64,000 bases of DNA. Origin: Pleodorina starrii. Lineage: Eukaryota > Chlorophyta > Chlorophyceae > Chlamydomonadales > Volvocaceae. The notes under the pieces are model-generated. The model did no database searches, was not told the DNA's origin, and worked only from the letters and a program-made list of their open reading frames with translations. How positions within the stretch are numbered: position 1 is the first letter of the stretch; the number at the start of each line of letters is the position of its first letter. Below are positions 31,901 through 44,000 of this stretch, piece by piece. The position numbers were made by a program, and so were the translations under genes. The stretch is from assembly GCA_030267565.1 (NCBI GenBank), contig BRXU01000002.1, positions 7,135,501-7,199,500 of the forward strand. The letters are read 5' to 3'.

Positions 31901-33150
31901 GCCCCGCCCCGCCCCGCCCCGCCCCGCCCCGCCCCGCCCCGCCCCGCCCCGCCCCGCCCCGCCCCGCCCCGCCCCGCCCCGCCCCGCCCCGCCCCGCCCC
32001 GCCCCGCCCCGCCCCGCCCCGCCCCGCCCCGCCCCGCCCCGCCCTGCCCCGCCCCGCCCGCTGGCCCCTTTCCTGATTGCTTCCGTTCTCATGCAACGCC
32101 ACCGCCTCATGCCGACCACATCGAACCATGCGAAAGATTGACCGCACCCGCCCCACGCCACCCCACCCCACCCACCTACCCGCAGAACCCCAGCGCCGTC
32201 GTCAATGCCGTCGCCCAGGGTCTGGTGGCCTCCAACGGCAACAGCTCCGCAGCGCAGGGCGCCGGTGTGGCCATCGCCGCCGCCTTCGCCAGCGGCACGT
32301 CCTCCGGTCTGGGCGCCGCCTACTCTCAGGCCCTGGCGCAGGCGGTGGGCAGCTCGGGATGCGGCGGAGTGTCCAACGTGCTTGCGGGTACGTGCGTGCG
32401 TGCGTGTGTGGCTGTTGAGCGCGCCGCGTATATACGGTTACATCAGTTACCGCATACGGTTACATACAGTTGCTAGCTAGCTAGCTAGCTAGCTAGCATG
32501 CATGTGTTCCAGTACGGTAGCTGGCATTCCGTCCCAGCCGTCCTCGTGAACCTGTGGACAGGCAAGGTAGCCACTAGAGTTGTTCTTAAGGGTTTGAAGG
32601 TTTTATACATGCCTCGCGCCTATATATTGTGTCTGCTACATACGGTATGTGTTCCGGCGTGCACAGCTCGGGTGCTGTATACACTCCCGTCTGTACGTAT
32701 GGACAGCCCTGACGCTTCCCATCCTCTCCCACCTGACAACATTTATTTGGTTCCAACACCTCCTCAGCCGCCCAGGCGGCCGCCAGTGCCTCCGGAAAGA
32801 GTGGCGCGATCTCCCAGGCGGTGGCGCAGTCTCAGGCCGTCGCGCAGTGCCTGCCCCCGTCATCGTCCGCTGCCGGTGGCCCGTCGGGCGGCGCCGCAGG
32901 CGGCCCTGCTTCCGCCGGCCCGTCGGGCGGCGCCGCCGGCGGCCCCGCTTCCGCCGGACCGTCGGGCGGCGCCGCCGGCGGCCCCGCTTCCGCCGGCCCG
33001 TCGGGCGGCGCCACCGGCGGCCCCTCGGGCGGCGCTGCAGGCGGCCCCGCCGCCGGCGGCCCTGCCCCCAGCGGCGCCACCGCCTCCGCAGACGCCGTGG
33101 CCCAGGCCATCGCCGGATTGGGCAACGCCGTGGGAGGTCGGCGGCACTGA
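25983..33150 (+). CDS. Secreted silk-like Ala/Gln/Ser/Gly-rich repeat protein, 11 exons
   Basis: Exons 25983-26088, 27025-27179, 27843-27926, 28337-28391, 28871-29016, 29323-29440, 29841-29998, 31048-31137, 31572-31649, 32186-32387, 32768-33150 join with consistent phases (524 residues). Residues 1-34 are a signal peptide (hydrophobic MLLAALLVVGLVV, cleavage near PALA-AG), followed by RRALRQ. Residues ~45-400 are degenerate repeats such as AQAFAQAAGSGNAQALSQ and SATAQTLAQALAAAQAAG, like the Ala/Gln-rich blocks of spider silks; most exons encode one block. Two Cys lie near 388 and 431. Residues ~437-500 are GGPSGGAAGGPASAG-type repeats and the end is AQAIAGLGNAVGGRRH. An extracellular structural or matrix role is inferred from composition and the signal peptide alone; no catalytic domain is seen. 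Confidence 0.7.
28571..28624. repeat. 10-bp tandem repeat in an intron of the silk-like gene
   Basis: TGCCCGTGAT repeated five times with one variant. It is intronic (28392-28870). Confidence 0.9.
29451..29595. repeat. (TTGG)n-rich stretch in an intron of the silk-like gene
   Basis: Runs of GGTTGGTTGG with GTGTTGG interruptions start directly after the exon-6 donor at 29441 and recur at 29551-29585. A related GTGGGTGGGTTG repeat of ~45 bp follows exon 7 at 29999-30130. Confidence 0.85.
31858..32059. repeat. (GCCCC)n / (GGGGC)n pentanucleotide array
   Basis: About 40 nearly pure copies of GCCCC lie in the intron 31650-32185 of the silk-like gene. The template strand reads GGGGC repeats, each with a run of four G. 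A (GCTA)n stretch is in the next intron at 32472-32497. Confidence 0.95.
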
Positions 33151-34031
33151 GCTGCCTACCTACACTACTCGTATATGAGTCGAAGCATGTCTGAATGGAA
33201 GGGGCACACCTACCGCCGGGTACTGGAGGAAGTAGTTCGTTGATTGATTGGTTTCTTCGCCGCTGTTGATTGGTACAGGAGCAGGTCGACACCCTGCTGC
33301 CGGCTGGTTGGTTGGACAGTTTGCGTGTTAAGATGGACGGCATATTTGTGGACCCCACTTAACCCAGGTTGGTTGGTGCCCCACACAACCCCGCCGCCGC
33401 TGCGGTAGGTGCGTGTCCAGTCTCGTGTGACGACTGCGGGTTGCTTGGCAGCTCGCGGCAGGCCGCTGCTGCGGTTGCCTGCTGGCACGCCCGCCGCCAT
33501 GCCGGCAACAGCAGCAGGCAGGCGCGCGACGTTGCAGACAAGTCTTCTTCGAGTCTTTTGTTGTAGTAAGGCAGGGCCGCCAGCAGAGGCGGCGGTTCAT
33601 TCATACATCGCACGATCGACATCGTACGTCTTGTTGCCCCAGCGCGCGTGAAGACGCTGCTGGCTGGTTGGTCCCGACAGGAGAATATATAATAGATGCA
33701 CGGAGGAGGATGTGCGGGAGGAAGCACGCCTCAATCAATCACCCTAATGCCGCTTTCCCATGTCGCGCGTGGTCGTACGCATGTGTGCGTGGTTACAATC
33801 GCGGGACGGCGGATGGGCATCTGGGGGCATCTCCGTACGTATGACTTGCAGTGGCAAGGCTGACTGCTGGGTCCTGGGTGGCTGGGTAGGCCTGCCGACC
33901 GACCGCTTGAGGGAGGGAGGGAGCTGCGTACTGGCAGGTGCTTGGGAGGCGGGTGCTCGAGACGTCCGGGAGCACGGGACCCGGCCGGACGACGGATAGC
34001 TATTCTCCAACATGTTTGGGATTGCAAGCTA

Positions 34032-34087
34032 TGTAACTAACGGTCGGTCAACCTATACCTGGCCAACCTATGTCCTGTTTTTGTAAG
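34032..34087 (+). terminator. Candidate TGTAA poly(A) signals of the silk-like gene
   Basis: TGTAA at 34032 and again at 34083, about 0.9 kb past the stop at 33150. These are the first plausible signals; 33151-34720 shows no other gene. Confidence 0.4.
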
Positions 34088-34202
34088 CAAGGAGCTAACG
34101 AGCGACACATGCTTCTCGTGCTTGTCGCACGCATATTGCGCCAACGTTGTTGCCGAGTTGGTGCTGCCGTGCCCTTTTACGTGCTTGATTGCGGTGGCCA
34201 CA

Positions 34203-34233
<31 letters not shown>

Positions 34234-34714
34234 GCACCGCACAGTTCTGGTCTGTGGTAGGTGTGGGCCCTTTGGCGGCTAGATGGCAGATAAGGGTTGC
34301 GTGGACATGGATGGGCTCCTAAAACACCCTGATGAAACCCACCCAGGGAAATCTCGAGCCTACTGTAACAATCACACACGCCATTCAGAACGAATATTGC
34401 CATCAGGTTGGCGTCGTCCTCGCTCACGTGCTGCTGCACTGGCTAAAAGTGGGGGATGGATTCGCTGCGGCGGTACGAGCGACGGAGGGCGGCCAGCTGG
34501 CATCGTTATTTTCGCTAGGCCCTTATGTATGCTACTGCTGCCGTCTAGCCTTTGCTACTGCAGGCGAGCAGAGGGGGAGCAAAAGCCCTCTTCCTATCCC
34601 CTGTGCTTTCCTTTTGCATGTGGCCGGTCCATGGTACCTCGCTCGCCTGTTGTGTCGCACCCTACCGAGGTACGTACAGCGCTATATCTGATGCCGAACG
34701 TTGAACAGTAGTTA

Positions 34715-35035
34715 AAACTGACCAGTTATGGGGTTTCCTTGTTACGGGGTGTAACTCCTACGGACCCATACCAAGGCAACCCCGTCCAAACCCCGTAGGA
34801 TTGACAAACCCTGCCTGTTATTATGTCCCTGTAATCTTGAATCCCCGTAATGACCCCGTTACCCTCTCTTCAGGTTTAACAGGTCAAGTGACCGGTTATG
34901 GTGTTGCCCTGTTGCGGGGTAATTGTCCTATGGACCCATAACACCGCGACCCCATCCACACCCCGTTGACTCAATCCACCCCGTATTATCCAAGTAAGGA
35001 GGTATCCCCGTAATGGCCCCGTTTGGACCTTTTAT
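34715..35035. repeat. ~175-bp imperfect tandem duplication
   Basis: GACCAGTTATGGGGTTTCC...GGACCCATA near 34718 recurs as GACCGGTTATGGTGTTGCC...GGACCCATA near 34890. Both continue into CCCCGTAATG(A/G)CCCCGTT. Identity by eye is about 75%. Both units contain CGGGGT/ACCCCG inverted pieces. Confidence 0.7.
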
Positions 35036-35082
35036 TTAGCACGCTTAATTCTAGGGCCCCATTATTACGGCTCTGTCCTGTT

Positions 35083-38000
35083 TGTGCCGGCCATCGGAGT
35101 GTGAAACAGGTATCGTATGAAGAGCAGAAACCTCCTGCCATGTCGTACATACACCGTACTACTGTAACTGCTGCTGGTGCATCATGCATTGCAGCATACG
35201 CACGGTGCCTTCCCCCCACCCCCACCTGCCTCCATCACCTGCTCCCATATCAAGCCATGCCCTTTGCGTGCATCGACAACACGCACGTCTGTGTCGGTGT
35301 GACTGCAGTAGCCACGCACCCACATACATGAAGCAGTCACCGACCGGCCTCGGGGGTGTGTTTGCCGGTAGCTGCTCGTCTACTCAGGGTATGTGTCATC
35401 GGTGTTCTTGTTGGACTTGTACAGCTCCACTTTCAGCTCTGGACCCTGTGGCCTCCGCTGCCGCAGCTCGGCCCTCACCGCCACCAGCCCATCAAGCATC
35501 AGCTCCTTGTGTAACCTCACGCAGAACACAGCTATCCGGGAGAGCCGCGGCAGCGGCACAGCAGCGTGGCAGCAGTGCAGTGCGGCGGCGGTGGAGGTGT
35601 CGCACGCCTCCTCCTCGTCTGCCCAGCGGCCGGTGCGGACAGCGGGCAGCAACAGTTTCAAGAATACACCCTCAATCAGGCGCGTGTCATCGAACTCGCT
35701 CCCGTTACGCGCCACCTCCGTCCAATCTTCCGCGCGCATTGACAGCTGGTCCAGCGCGGCAAGGCCGCGCAGGAGCGGCAGTGATGACAGGTAATAGCTG
35801 CAGCCGAAGAGTTGGAGGACCTGTGGGGGGCAGGGACACATCAAAGCAACGGCCGGTCATCAGCCAGCCATAAGCGGAAACACCGGCACGCACGCCCCTA
35901 AGATTCCAGAGATACCGCATACGTGGCTGTCATACATTGACCACGTCGCATAGCCACAGAATGCCTCTGTGTCGCACCGGACCACACACGCCAGCAGCTG
36001 TACAACAGTGACACAGCGCCCTACCTTCAGCCCCCCCATGCACCGGGCCATGCCCAGCATGTCAAGGGGCGGCAAATAGAAGCCCCACAGCTTCAGAGAG
36101 TCCGGTCTAAGCTCCGCCATCAGCTCACGCAGCCAGCTGCCGCAGTGCGTGTCGTTGCCTCCACCGCCGGCAACAGCAGCACCAGCCTCAGCCTCGGCCT
36201 CAGCCGCCGTCAGTGTGGGAACAGGCGGATGCAATGCCTCCACCGACCCAGGACCGCGGACCTCCAGATGCATCTCGCGCTCTGTACCGGAGTCTCCGTG
36301 CCTACGGAACAGCCCTTTGAGGTTCCTGGCGGCCTGCGGCACGGCGGCGAGCGCCTCTGTTGTTAGCCGTTCCCAGTTGTTCGCATCGCTGTCCAGAAAT
36401 CTCAGGGCCCAGGACGGCCGATCGGAGGAGGAAGCACGGGCCCCCGGCGGTGCCTGCCAGGAGACTAGGGGCGGGGTGTCTGCCGCCCCATCGGCGGCGG
36501 GCGATCGCCGCAGCGCCGCCGCGACATGCATGGACAGCGGCGCGTACACGCTCAGCTGCGTCAGCCGTGGAGGCAGCTCGTAGACCGGCCTTTGCTCTGT
36601 GCTTCCTTGCTGCATGTCCTGCTGCTCTGATGCCACAATGCCACCCACGACGAGGTGCGTCAGTGCCGTCAGCGAAGCAAGGTCCGCGGCCTCAGCCCGG
36701 GCGGGGACGTGCAGACTGCACAGCTTCGGCATCCGCCCAGCCGCTGCCACCACAGCGCGCCACTCGGCCTGCGCGACCAAGATCAGGTTTGCCGCCTCGT
36801 CAACCCAGCCCTTGGACTGCAGCCTATACGCGACGCTATCCACGCGCAATCCAGCGTTATACAACGGGGAGTCAGGCATAGGAAGGTCCGCGTGCTGCAG
36901 GCAGCGCAGCCCGAGATGGAGTGAAGTCAAGGCCGTAAGTGAGGAGAGGCAGGATTCCAGGGCTGCGGCCCTCACGTGCCGTGTCGCCACACAAGACGTC
37001 GGCTGGGCGCCTCCGATGAGGGTCAGCTGGTTGAGGGAGGTCAGTGTAGAGATCGCCCGCAGCATGTGCGACTCGGCTGCGGTTGGCGGCAAGTTCATTC
37101 CAGGGGTGCACGGGGGCGGGCGGGGTGCCAACCTTCAGCAAACCAAGTCAGGCGATTGCAGGAGCTACCTCACACACACAGCACACCGATAGATGGAAGT
37201 CTAGCAAACCGGAAAGCATCACGGGCAGCGGCGGCTTGCAGGTATTCACCTCGGTTCCTGAACTGGGGTTTACAGTTAATGCCGTGTACGAAACAGACCG
37301 CAAGGACTTCTATATATGGGCAGTCCTCACCGGCTAGGTCGCTCGCATGATTGCCGCTGTTCCACTTGTTGTTGATGCACAGCTTGGTCAGCGCCGTGCA
37401 GTGCACCAAGGGGTCCAGCACCAGCGTGGGAAGGTCCTCGGGGCACACGGAGAGCTCCTGGAGCCGGGGGCCCACCGACCGCAGCAGCAGCTGTACCGCT
37501 TTCGCCGTCGTGGTGTCAGTTTCGGAGCGCTCCTCGGCGGGACGAAAGTCCCTGCAGCCGATGTCCAGGGACGACAACCCGGGGGCGGAAGCATCGAGTG
37601 CGATTGCCACGCCCTCCGTCAGCGGCGTGTAGTCGCCGAGAGTGATCCGCTTAACGGACTGGACGCGGGCAAGCTGGTTGAGAAAGGCCAGCCTGAGGGA
37701 CGGGAGGGGCGGGGCCGCCGGGGGCGGGGTGACGAGCAGGCCTGAGAGAAACGCAACGCATGGTTGCTTTGCGGCTGGCAGCAGATTGTGATGGATCTAG
37801 GTCAATTCCTTACATCAGCTGCTCCGTTTCAGCTCTGCTGTCTTCGCCCACGAACCCAACCGTTGCCGCTTGCGGCCGACAGCCGCGCGCCAGAGCACCC
37901 CGAAGTATAGCTGAAACCTCTTCGGCCGAAGGGAGGTCGCATGGCACGGGATTCGCGGAAGTTCTTTTCAGGCAAATATGGTCAGCTTTGTGGTCGTGAG

Positions 38001-38570
38001 CATCTCGCAGCCAGCGGGCGGTCAGGCGCAGGCTCCGACTGTCCTTCGGCTCAAGAATCTTTCTGTCACAGAGCAACTCGACCACATCGTGCAGGATCGG
38101 CGGCGAATCCCCACGGGGATGGGTAGCCCTGGCGCTGCCAGCCCAGTTGGCCATCTATCGCGAGCGAGCGAGGTTAGTTCAGCCGATCCTATTTGAAATC
38201 AGTGCTCGGATTTTGCCTATGTTTGGCTTGAAGCTGAACACGTTAAAATTTACCCGGGCAGCCTGCTTTATCGGAAAACAAGCTGCAAAACAACACCGTC
38301 TGACGGATGACGCTTCAAAGCGCCAACCGTTGGCGGGTTGGCTGTTGGCAGGGCAACCCTGGAACGTACGCTTGCAACAACTTGCGCATCGGAACGTTGA
38401 GCTGGCTGGCTGGTTGGCTGGCTGGCTGGGTCCAGTGTTTCCATCCACGTCGTCCAGCCAGATGCCCGCAACACCCCGATCCGGAATGCGGCACTCAGTT
38501 GCAACCGTCCGCCAGCGGCCGCCCGTGGAGACGCGACGCTGCGGCTACCAGTTCGGGAGGTGATTAGCTG
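35083..38570 (-). repeat. Segmental duplication, copy A
   Basis: Shares with 41097-44930 (direct) and ~52995-56895 (inverted) the whole LRR gene plus 3' flank (GTGCCGGCCATCGGAGTGTGAA, GCATCATGCATTGCAGCATA) and 5' flank (TTGGCGGGTTGGCTGTTGGC). Confidence 0.85.
35380..38154 (-). CDS. F-box-like/LRR protein, copy A (intact)
   Basis: Exons 38154-37814, 37692-37331, 37076-36025 and 35820-35380 join in phases 2, 1 and 0 (731 residues). The N terminus (PPILHDVVELLCDRKILEPKDSRSLRLTARWLRDAHD, residues ~18-53) resembles an F-box. The rest has degenerate leucine-rich repeats: LSSLDIGCRDF, LQELSVCPEDLPTL, LNQLTLIGG, LTSLHLGLRCL, LPPRLTQLSVYAPL, LQLFGCSYYLSSLPLL. Many volvocine F-box/LRR proteins look like this and are expected to be substrate adaptors of SCF ubiquitin ligases; the substrate is unknown. 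Exon boundaries are the same as in copies B and C, which supports the model. The coding total equals that of copy C although exon lengths differ. Confidence 0.65.
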
Positions 38571-38573
38571 ACT

Positions 38574-38617
38574 AACTCCATGGAGTTATCCGCTTATCCC
38601 ATGAACTCCATGGAGTT
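38574..38617. repeat. Duplicated 14-bp palindrome
   Basis: AACTCCATGGAGTT occurs at 38574-38587 and 38604-38617 within a 30-bp direct repeat, exactly at the boundary of segmental copy A. Confidence 0.8.
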
Positions 38618-38644
38618 ATCCCATCCGTCTTACGTGAATTTAGC

Positions 38645-38880
38645 CATGTCAGCCCTTGTCAGCTGCAGCCCATACACAATGTCATCCACGCGCAAACCAG
38701 CGTTGTACAATGGGGAGTCAGGCATAGGGAGGTCCGCGTGCTGCAGGCAGTGCAGCCCGAGATGGAGCGAAGTCAAGGCCGTAAGTGGGGAGAGCGTAAG
38801 TGGGGAGAGGCAGGACTCCAGGGCTACGGCCCTCACGTGCCGTGTCGCCACACGAGACGGCGGCTGGGTGCACATCAGAA
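38645..38880 (-). pseudogene. LRR gene fragment D (start of exon 3)
   Basis: Minus-strand sequence corresponds to the first ~75 codons of exon 3 of copy A (RVATRHVRAVALESCLSPL...LTSLHLGLHCLQHADLP), with an in-frame 12-bp duplication (LSPLTLSPLT). It lacks everything else and lies 0.5 kb upstream of copy A. Confidence 0.75.
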
Positions 38881-39056
38881 ACCGACTTCCAAAAACCGAA
38901 GGTCAAAGAACATCGGCGCGCGGAAGTCCCTCCCATCCTTGCATCTTGCGCGGAGCAAAGTCACGTCATCTGCCGAACGCATACCAACCGCTTGCCTTCC
39001 CAACATCCTCCCAAAAACCTAGAAGCCTCTGAACGGCGTGGTCACTTGAGCTTTAT

Positions 39057-39218
39057 TTAAGATGTGCACTCCCCGCCCTCCTTGCCCTCCACCTCCTCTC
39101 CCTCCGCCTCCTCGCCCCTGCCCTGCTCCTCCTGCTCTCCGCCAACCTCCTTGTGCGCCGCGTTGTCCACCTTGCCAGCCATCTCCTTGATATGGCCTCC
39201 GCCCAAGTGCCCACCTAT
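39057..39218 (-). CDS. Possible last exon of an unrecognised small acidic protein
   Basis: A frame opens directly after a good acceptor (CGCCCGCAG, exon from 39218) and ends at TAA 39057: IGGHLGGGHIKEMAGKVDNAA then a Glu/Gly-rich tail. AATAAA follows the stop. Upstream exons could not be placed, although a donor (CAAG/GTATGA) exists near 39800. It could be chance. The rest of 39219-41096 shows no gene; 40930-41010 is a TATGTAAC-rich low-complexity stretch. Confidence 0.25.
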   Translation of the reverse strand: MGGHLGGGHIKEMAGKVDNAAHKEVGGEQEEQGRGEEAEGEEVEGKEGGECTS

Positions 39219-41096
39219 CTGCGGGCGTCGGTTTTCCGAATGGCGCCGAAACACACACGCAAAAGCAGGACTTGATTTGCACCCTGACCACACGCGCGCT
39301 TTGCTCCAAACCACACACACAGCAGTTGATTAGGAAAGGCAGCATGCATTGCGGGAAAGGGGTTGTGTTGGGGGGCCGGCCGGGCCTGCGCAGCACAAGC
39401 GAGCGTGTGAGGACAGGCGGCGAGGCGGCGACGCACGACGGACGACGCAAGTGTGAGCACGCACACGCCGGGCTGCCGGCGCTGCACATACAGCACAAGC
39501 GCGTGAGGACGTGGTGATTGATTAGGGTTCCGGTGCATGATTCGTCTGCACAGCGATTGGAAAGGCGGGCGCGTGTGCATGGCGGCGCCGGCTGAATTCG
39601 CGGTCCTGGTGGACTACGAGGCTTAAGGACAGCGCCATTGCGGATGTACTGACACTGTCGAATTTCGGATTGTACGACAGTGCTGACTCCTTGACGAGCT
39701 CTTAGCGCCCGCCATCGCATCTCAATGCACCGGATGTTGCAGCAAACAGAGTACCAACTCTGGACTACTAGCTTGACATTAAGGCGCCGTATAGTGTCAT
39801 ACCTTGACGCGCTGCGTCCGGATGGCAAGCGTGGGTTTTGGCGTCCCGCCGTGGGTTGTTGTCCATGGGGACACGCATCCAGCAGCGAGTAAGTACAGGG
39901 TGCAAGAAGGAAACTTCAGTAAGGAGTGAAAACGAGCAGATCTCCAGTGGGTTGGAAATGAATGGTGTAGTCGTAATGCCGTCATCGAAGTCGTGTTGTG
40001 ACCGGCATGCAAGACAGCCGCTCGTGCGGCCTCCTACGAAATGTAACAGCGCCCATCGAGAGCGCATGTAATGCGGCGCAAAATGTTTGGAGGCACAAAC
40101 GAACACTTGCACGCTGAGGGTACGAGTGCGGGTGGGTAGGGTGCCCTGCTTATAGCAGCATCCGCGCGGATGAAGGGTTCGTTCCCTCAATTCGAGGATA
40201 TGGAGGAAGCGATGAGATGGGATCCCCCTCGTTTGGCGAAGATGCTTGAGCGCATCTGGGCCCACCGCAACTCAATGGCCCCCTTTGGCCGCTAGTATCT
40301 CCTTCTCCTGCAATGGGCGGTTTTTCACTGTCGTGCTTTTAGGCGTGTTGTACCCTTGGGCTCTCGGCTCGTATGGGTTTTTTGTTCCTGAGAGGGGCAA
40401 GCACCCCCACCATGTAACAAACACACACAAGCCACACTATTGGCGCGCGCGTGCCCAACTAACAAACCCGAGTGGTCTCAGCGGTGGTGGCAGCAACCAC
40501 ACGCACGTCGTAAGCGTCACACTCGTCAAAATTCTTTTGAAACAGCTTTTGCGGAGGGATGCAACGGCGAGGCAACGTCGGCGGAATGACATAACATGGG
40601 GATGACCCATGGGTCAAGGGTCATGTAGATGCGCACGCTGACAGGAAGCCGACCGGGGAACTGCGATCCCGGCGGCCGAAGGCCGTCGACAAGAGCGCTC
40701 AAATGGTGCAGCAAATGTGCAAATTTTGCCCCGATAGTTGCCGCCTTGCCTGGGCCATTTGGTCTCGCTCATCCTGAGTGGGCGGCATCTTGGCGATCAG
40801 CTGAGCACAAGCGCGGCGGTGGCTGCTGTGTCGCAGCACGAGCCACATGCATCATCTCACTACACACGCACTGCTGCACTCAGTGAAACTCAATTTTGCC
40901 ACACTGCTGGCAGCCCAGCTTGTAGTGTCAGCTTTTATATTTACGACCTATATGTAACATTAACCTATGTAACTACTGTGACCTATGTATATGTACGTGG
41001 CCTTTATAACCGTGACCTGTGTTCGTGTATGTGGGAGCCAGTGACCCGCAAAAATAAACCACATCGCTATTAACAATCGGCGAAGTGCCTGGCCTG

Positions 41097-44000
41097 TCGT
41101 GCCGGCCATCCATCGGAGTGTGAACCAGGTATGAAGAGCAGAAACCTCCTCCCATGTCGTACATACACCATACTACTGTAACTGCTGGTGCTGCATCATG
41201 CATTGCAGCATATGCACGGTACCTCCCCCACCCCCACCTCCATCACCTGCTCCGGAACCCTGCCTGTCCATTGCCTCAATGCGACCATCACCCCTTCATT
41301 GTGTGCGTGCTACTTCGCCTACCAGTCGTACGTATGTTTGCGTCGATATCAACACCGCGGCACCAAAGGTGCTCATGTTGCAGCACCTTGCTTGCATGTC
41401 GTGTCGTGTCGTGTGTCGCCACCACGCACCACCCCGCTCACATCCTCCAAGCTCAGACTACTCTCGCTGGTGCACACATCATACATGCCGTACAGCCGCT
41501 GCAGTACGATAATCTCGGTGGTGTGCTTCTCGTATACCCGAGATAAAGATCTCGTATTCCCGTACATGCCCTTTCCGGGCATCGACAGCACGTCTGTGTC
41601 TGTTTGACTGCATGCAGTCGGTAGTCACCCACATACAGCAGCGGTCATCGACCGAACTCGGGGGTGTGTTTACCGGTAGATGCTCGTCTACGTAGGTTCT
41701 GGGTCATCATTATATATTATCGTTGTCGTTGTCCGGCTGGTACAGCTCCACTTTCAGCTCTGGACCCTGTGGCCTCCACCGCCAAAGCTCGGCCCTCACC
41801 GCCACCAGCCCATCACGCACCGTCTCCTCGTGCAACTCTTCCGTGCAGAACACAGTTATCCGGACGAGCCGCGGCAGCGGCACAGCAGCATAGCAGCAGT
41901 GCACTGCGGCGGCGGTGGAGGTGTCGTGCGCCTCCTCCTCGTCCGCCCAGCGGCCGGTCAGGACAGCGGGCAGCAACAGTTTCAAGAACACGCCCTCAAT
42001 CAGGCGAGTGTCGTCGAACTCGCACCCATTACGCTCCACCTCCGTCCAATCTTCGGTGCGCATTGACAGCTGTTCCAGCGCGGCAAGGCCGCGCAGGAGC
42101 GGCAGTGATGACAGGTAATAATAGCTGCAGCCGAAGAGTTGGAGAACCTGGGGGGCAGGGACACATCAAAGCAACGGCCGGTCATCAGCCAGCCATTAGC
42201 ACCAATACCGGCACGCCCCTAAGATTCCAGAGATCCCGCATACATGGCTGTCATTGACTACGGTACGTCGCATAGCCACGGAACGCCTCTATGCCGCACC
42301 GGACCACACACTCCAGCAGCTGTACAACAGTGACACAGCACCCTACCTTCAGCCCCCCCATGCACCGGGCCATGCCCAGCATGTCAAGGGGCGGCAAATC
42401 GAAGCCCCACAGCTTCAGAGAGTCCGGTCGAAGCTCCTCCATCAGCTCACGCAGCCAGCTGCCGCAGTGCGTGTCGTTGCCTCCACCGCCGGCAACAGCA
42501 GCACCAGCCTCGACCGCCGTCAGTGTGGGAACAGGCGGATGCAATGCCTCCACCGACCCAGGACCGCGGACCTCCAGACGCATCCCGCGCTCTGTACCGG
42601 AGTCTGCGTGCCTACGGAACAGCCCTTTGAGGTTCCTGGCGGCCTGCGGCACGGCGGCGAGCGCCTCTGTTGTTAGCCGGCTAGACATGGCATCAGGCAT
42701 ATCGCTGTCCAGAAAGCACAGGGCCCAGGACGGCCGATCGGAGGAGGAGGAAGCGTGGGCCCCCGGCGGTGCCTGCCAGCAGACTAGGGGCGGGGTATCT
42801 GCCGCCCCATCGGCGGCGGGCGATCGCCGCAGCGCCGCCGCAACATGCATGGACAGCGGCGCGTACACGCTCAGCTGCTTCAGCCGTGGAGGCAGCTCGT
42901 AGACCGGTGTTGGTGCTGTGCTTCCTTGCTGCATGTCCTGCTGCTCTGACGCCACTATGCCACCCACGACGAGGTGCGTCAGCGTTGTCAGCGAAGCAAG
43001 GTCCGCGGCCTCAGCCCGGGCGGGAACGTGCAGACTGCACAGCTTCGGCATCCGCCCAGCCGCTGCCGCCACAGCGCGCCACTCGGCCTGTGCGACCAAG
43101 ATCAGGTTTACCGCGTCGTCATTCCGGCCCTCAGACTGCAGCTCAAACGCAATGTCCTCCACGCGCAAACCAGCGTTGTACAATGGGGAGTCAAGCATAG
43201 GGAGGTCCGCGTGCTGCAGGCAACACAGCCCGAGATGGAGCGAACGAAGTCAAGGCCGTAAGTGAGGAGAGGCAGGACTCCAGGGCTGCGGCCCTCATTC
43301 GCCGTGTTGCCACACAAGACGTCGGTTGGGCGCCTCCGATGAGTGTCAGCTGGTTGAGGGAGGTCAGTGCAGAAATCGCCCGCAGCATGTGCGACTCGGC
43401 TGCGGTTGGCGGCAAGTTCATTCCAGGGGTGCACGGGGCCGGGCGGGGTGCGCACCTTCAGCAAGCAATCAAGCCAAGTCAGGCGATTGCAGGAGCTACC
43501 TCACACACACAGCACACCGATAGATGGAAGTCTAGCAAACCGGAAAGCATCACGGGCAGCGGCGGCTTGCAGGTATTCGCCTCCGTTCCTGAACTGGGGT
43601 TTACAGTTAATGCCGTGTACGAAACAGACCGCAAGGACTTCTATGGGCAGTCCTCACCGGCTATGTCGCTCGCATGATTGCCGCTGTTCCACTTGTTGTT
43701 GATGCACAGCTTGGTCAGCGCCGTGCAGTGCACCAAGGGGTCCAGCACCAGCGTGGGAAGGTCCTTGGGGCACACGGAGAGCTCCTGGAGCCGGGGGCCC
43801 ACAGACCGCAGCAGCAGCTGTACCGCTTTCGCCGTCGTGGTGTCAGTTTCGGAGCGCTCCTCTGGGGGACGAAAGTCCCTGCAGCCGATGTCCAGGGACG
43901 ACAACCCGGGGGCGGAAGCATCGAGTGCGATTGCCACGCCCTCCGTCAGCGGCGTGTAGTCGCCGAGATTGATCCGCTTAACGGACTGGACGCGGGCCAG

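Noticed and set aside
31757..32161. Ala/Gly/Arg-repeat minus frame and Ala/Pro/Arg plus frames
   Set aside because: Translation of (GCCCC)n inside an intron of the silk-like gene.
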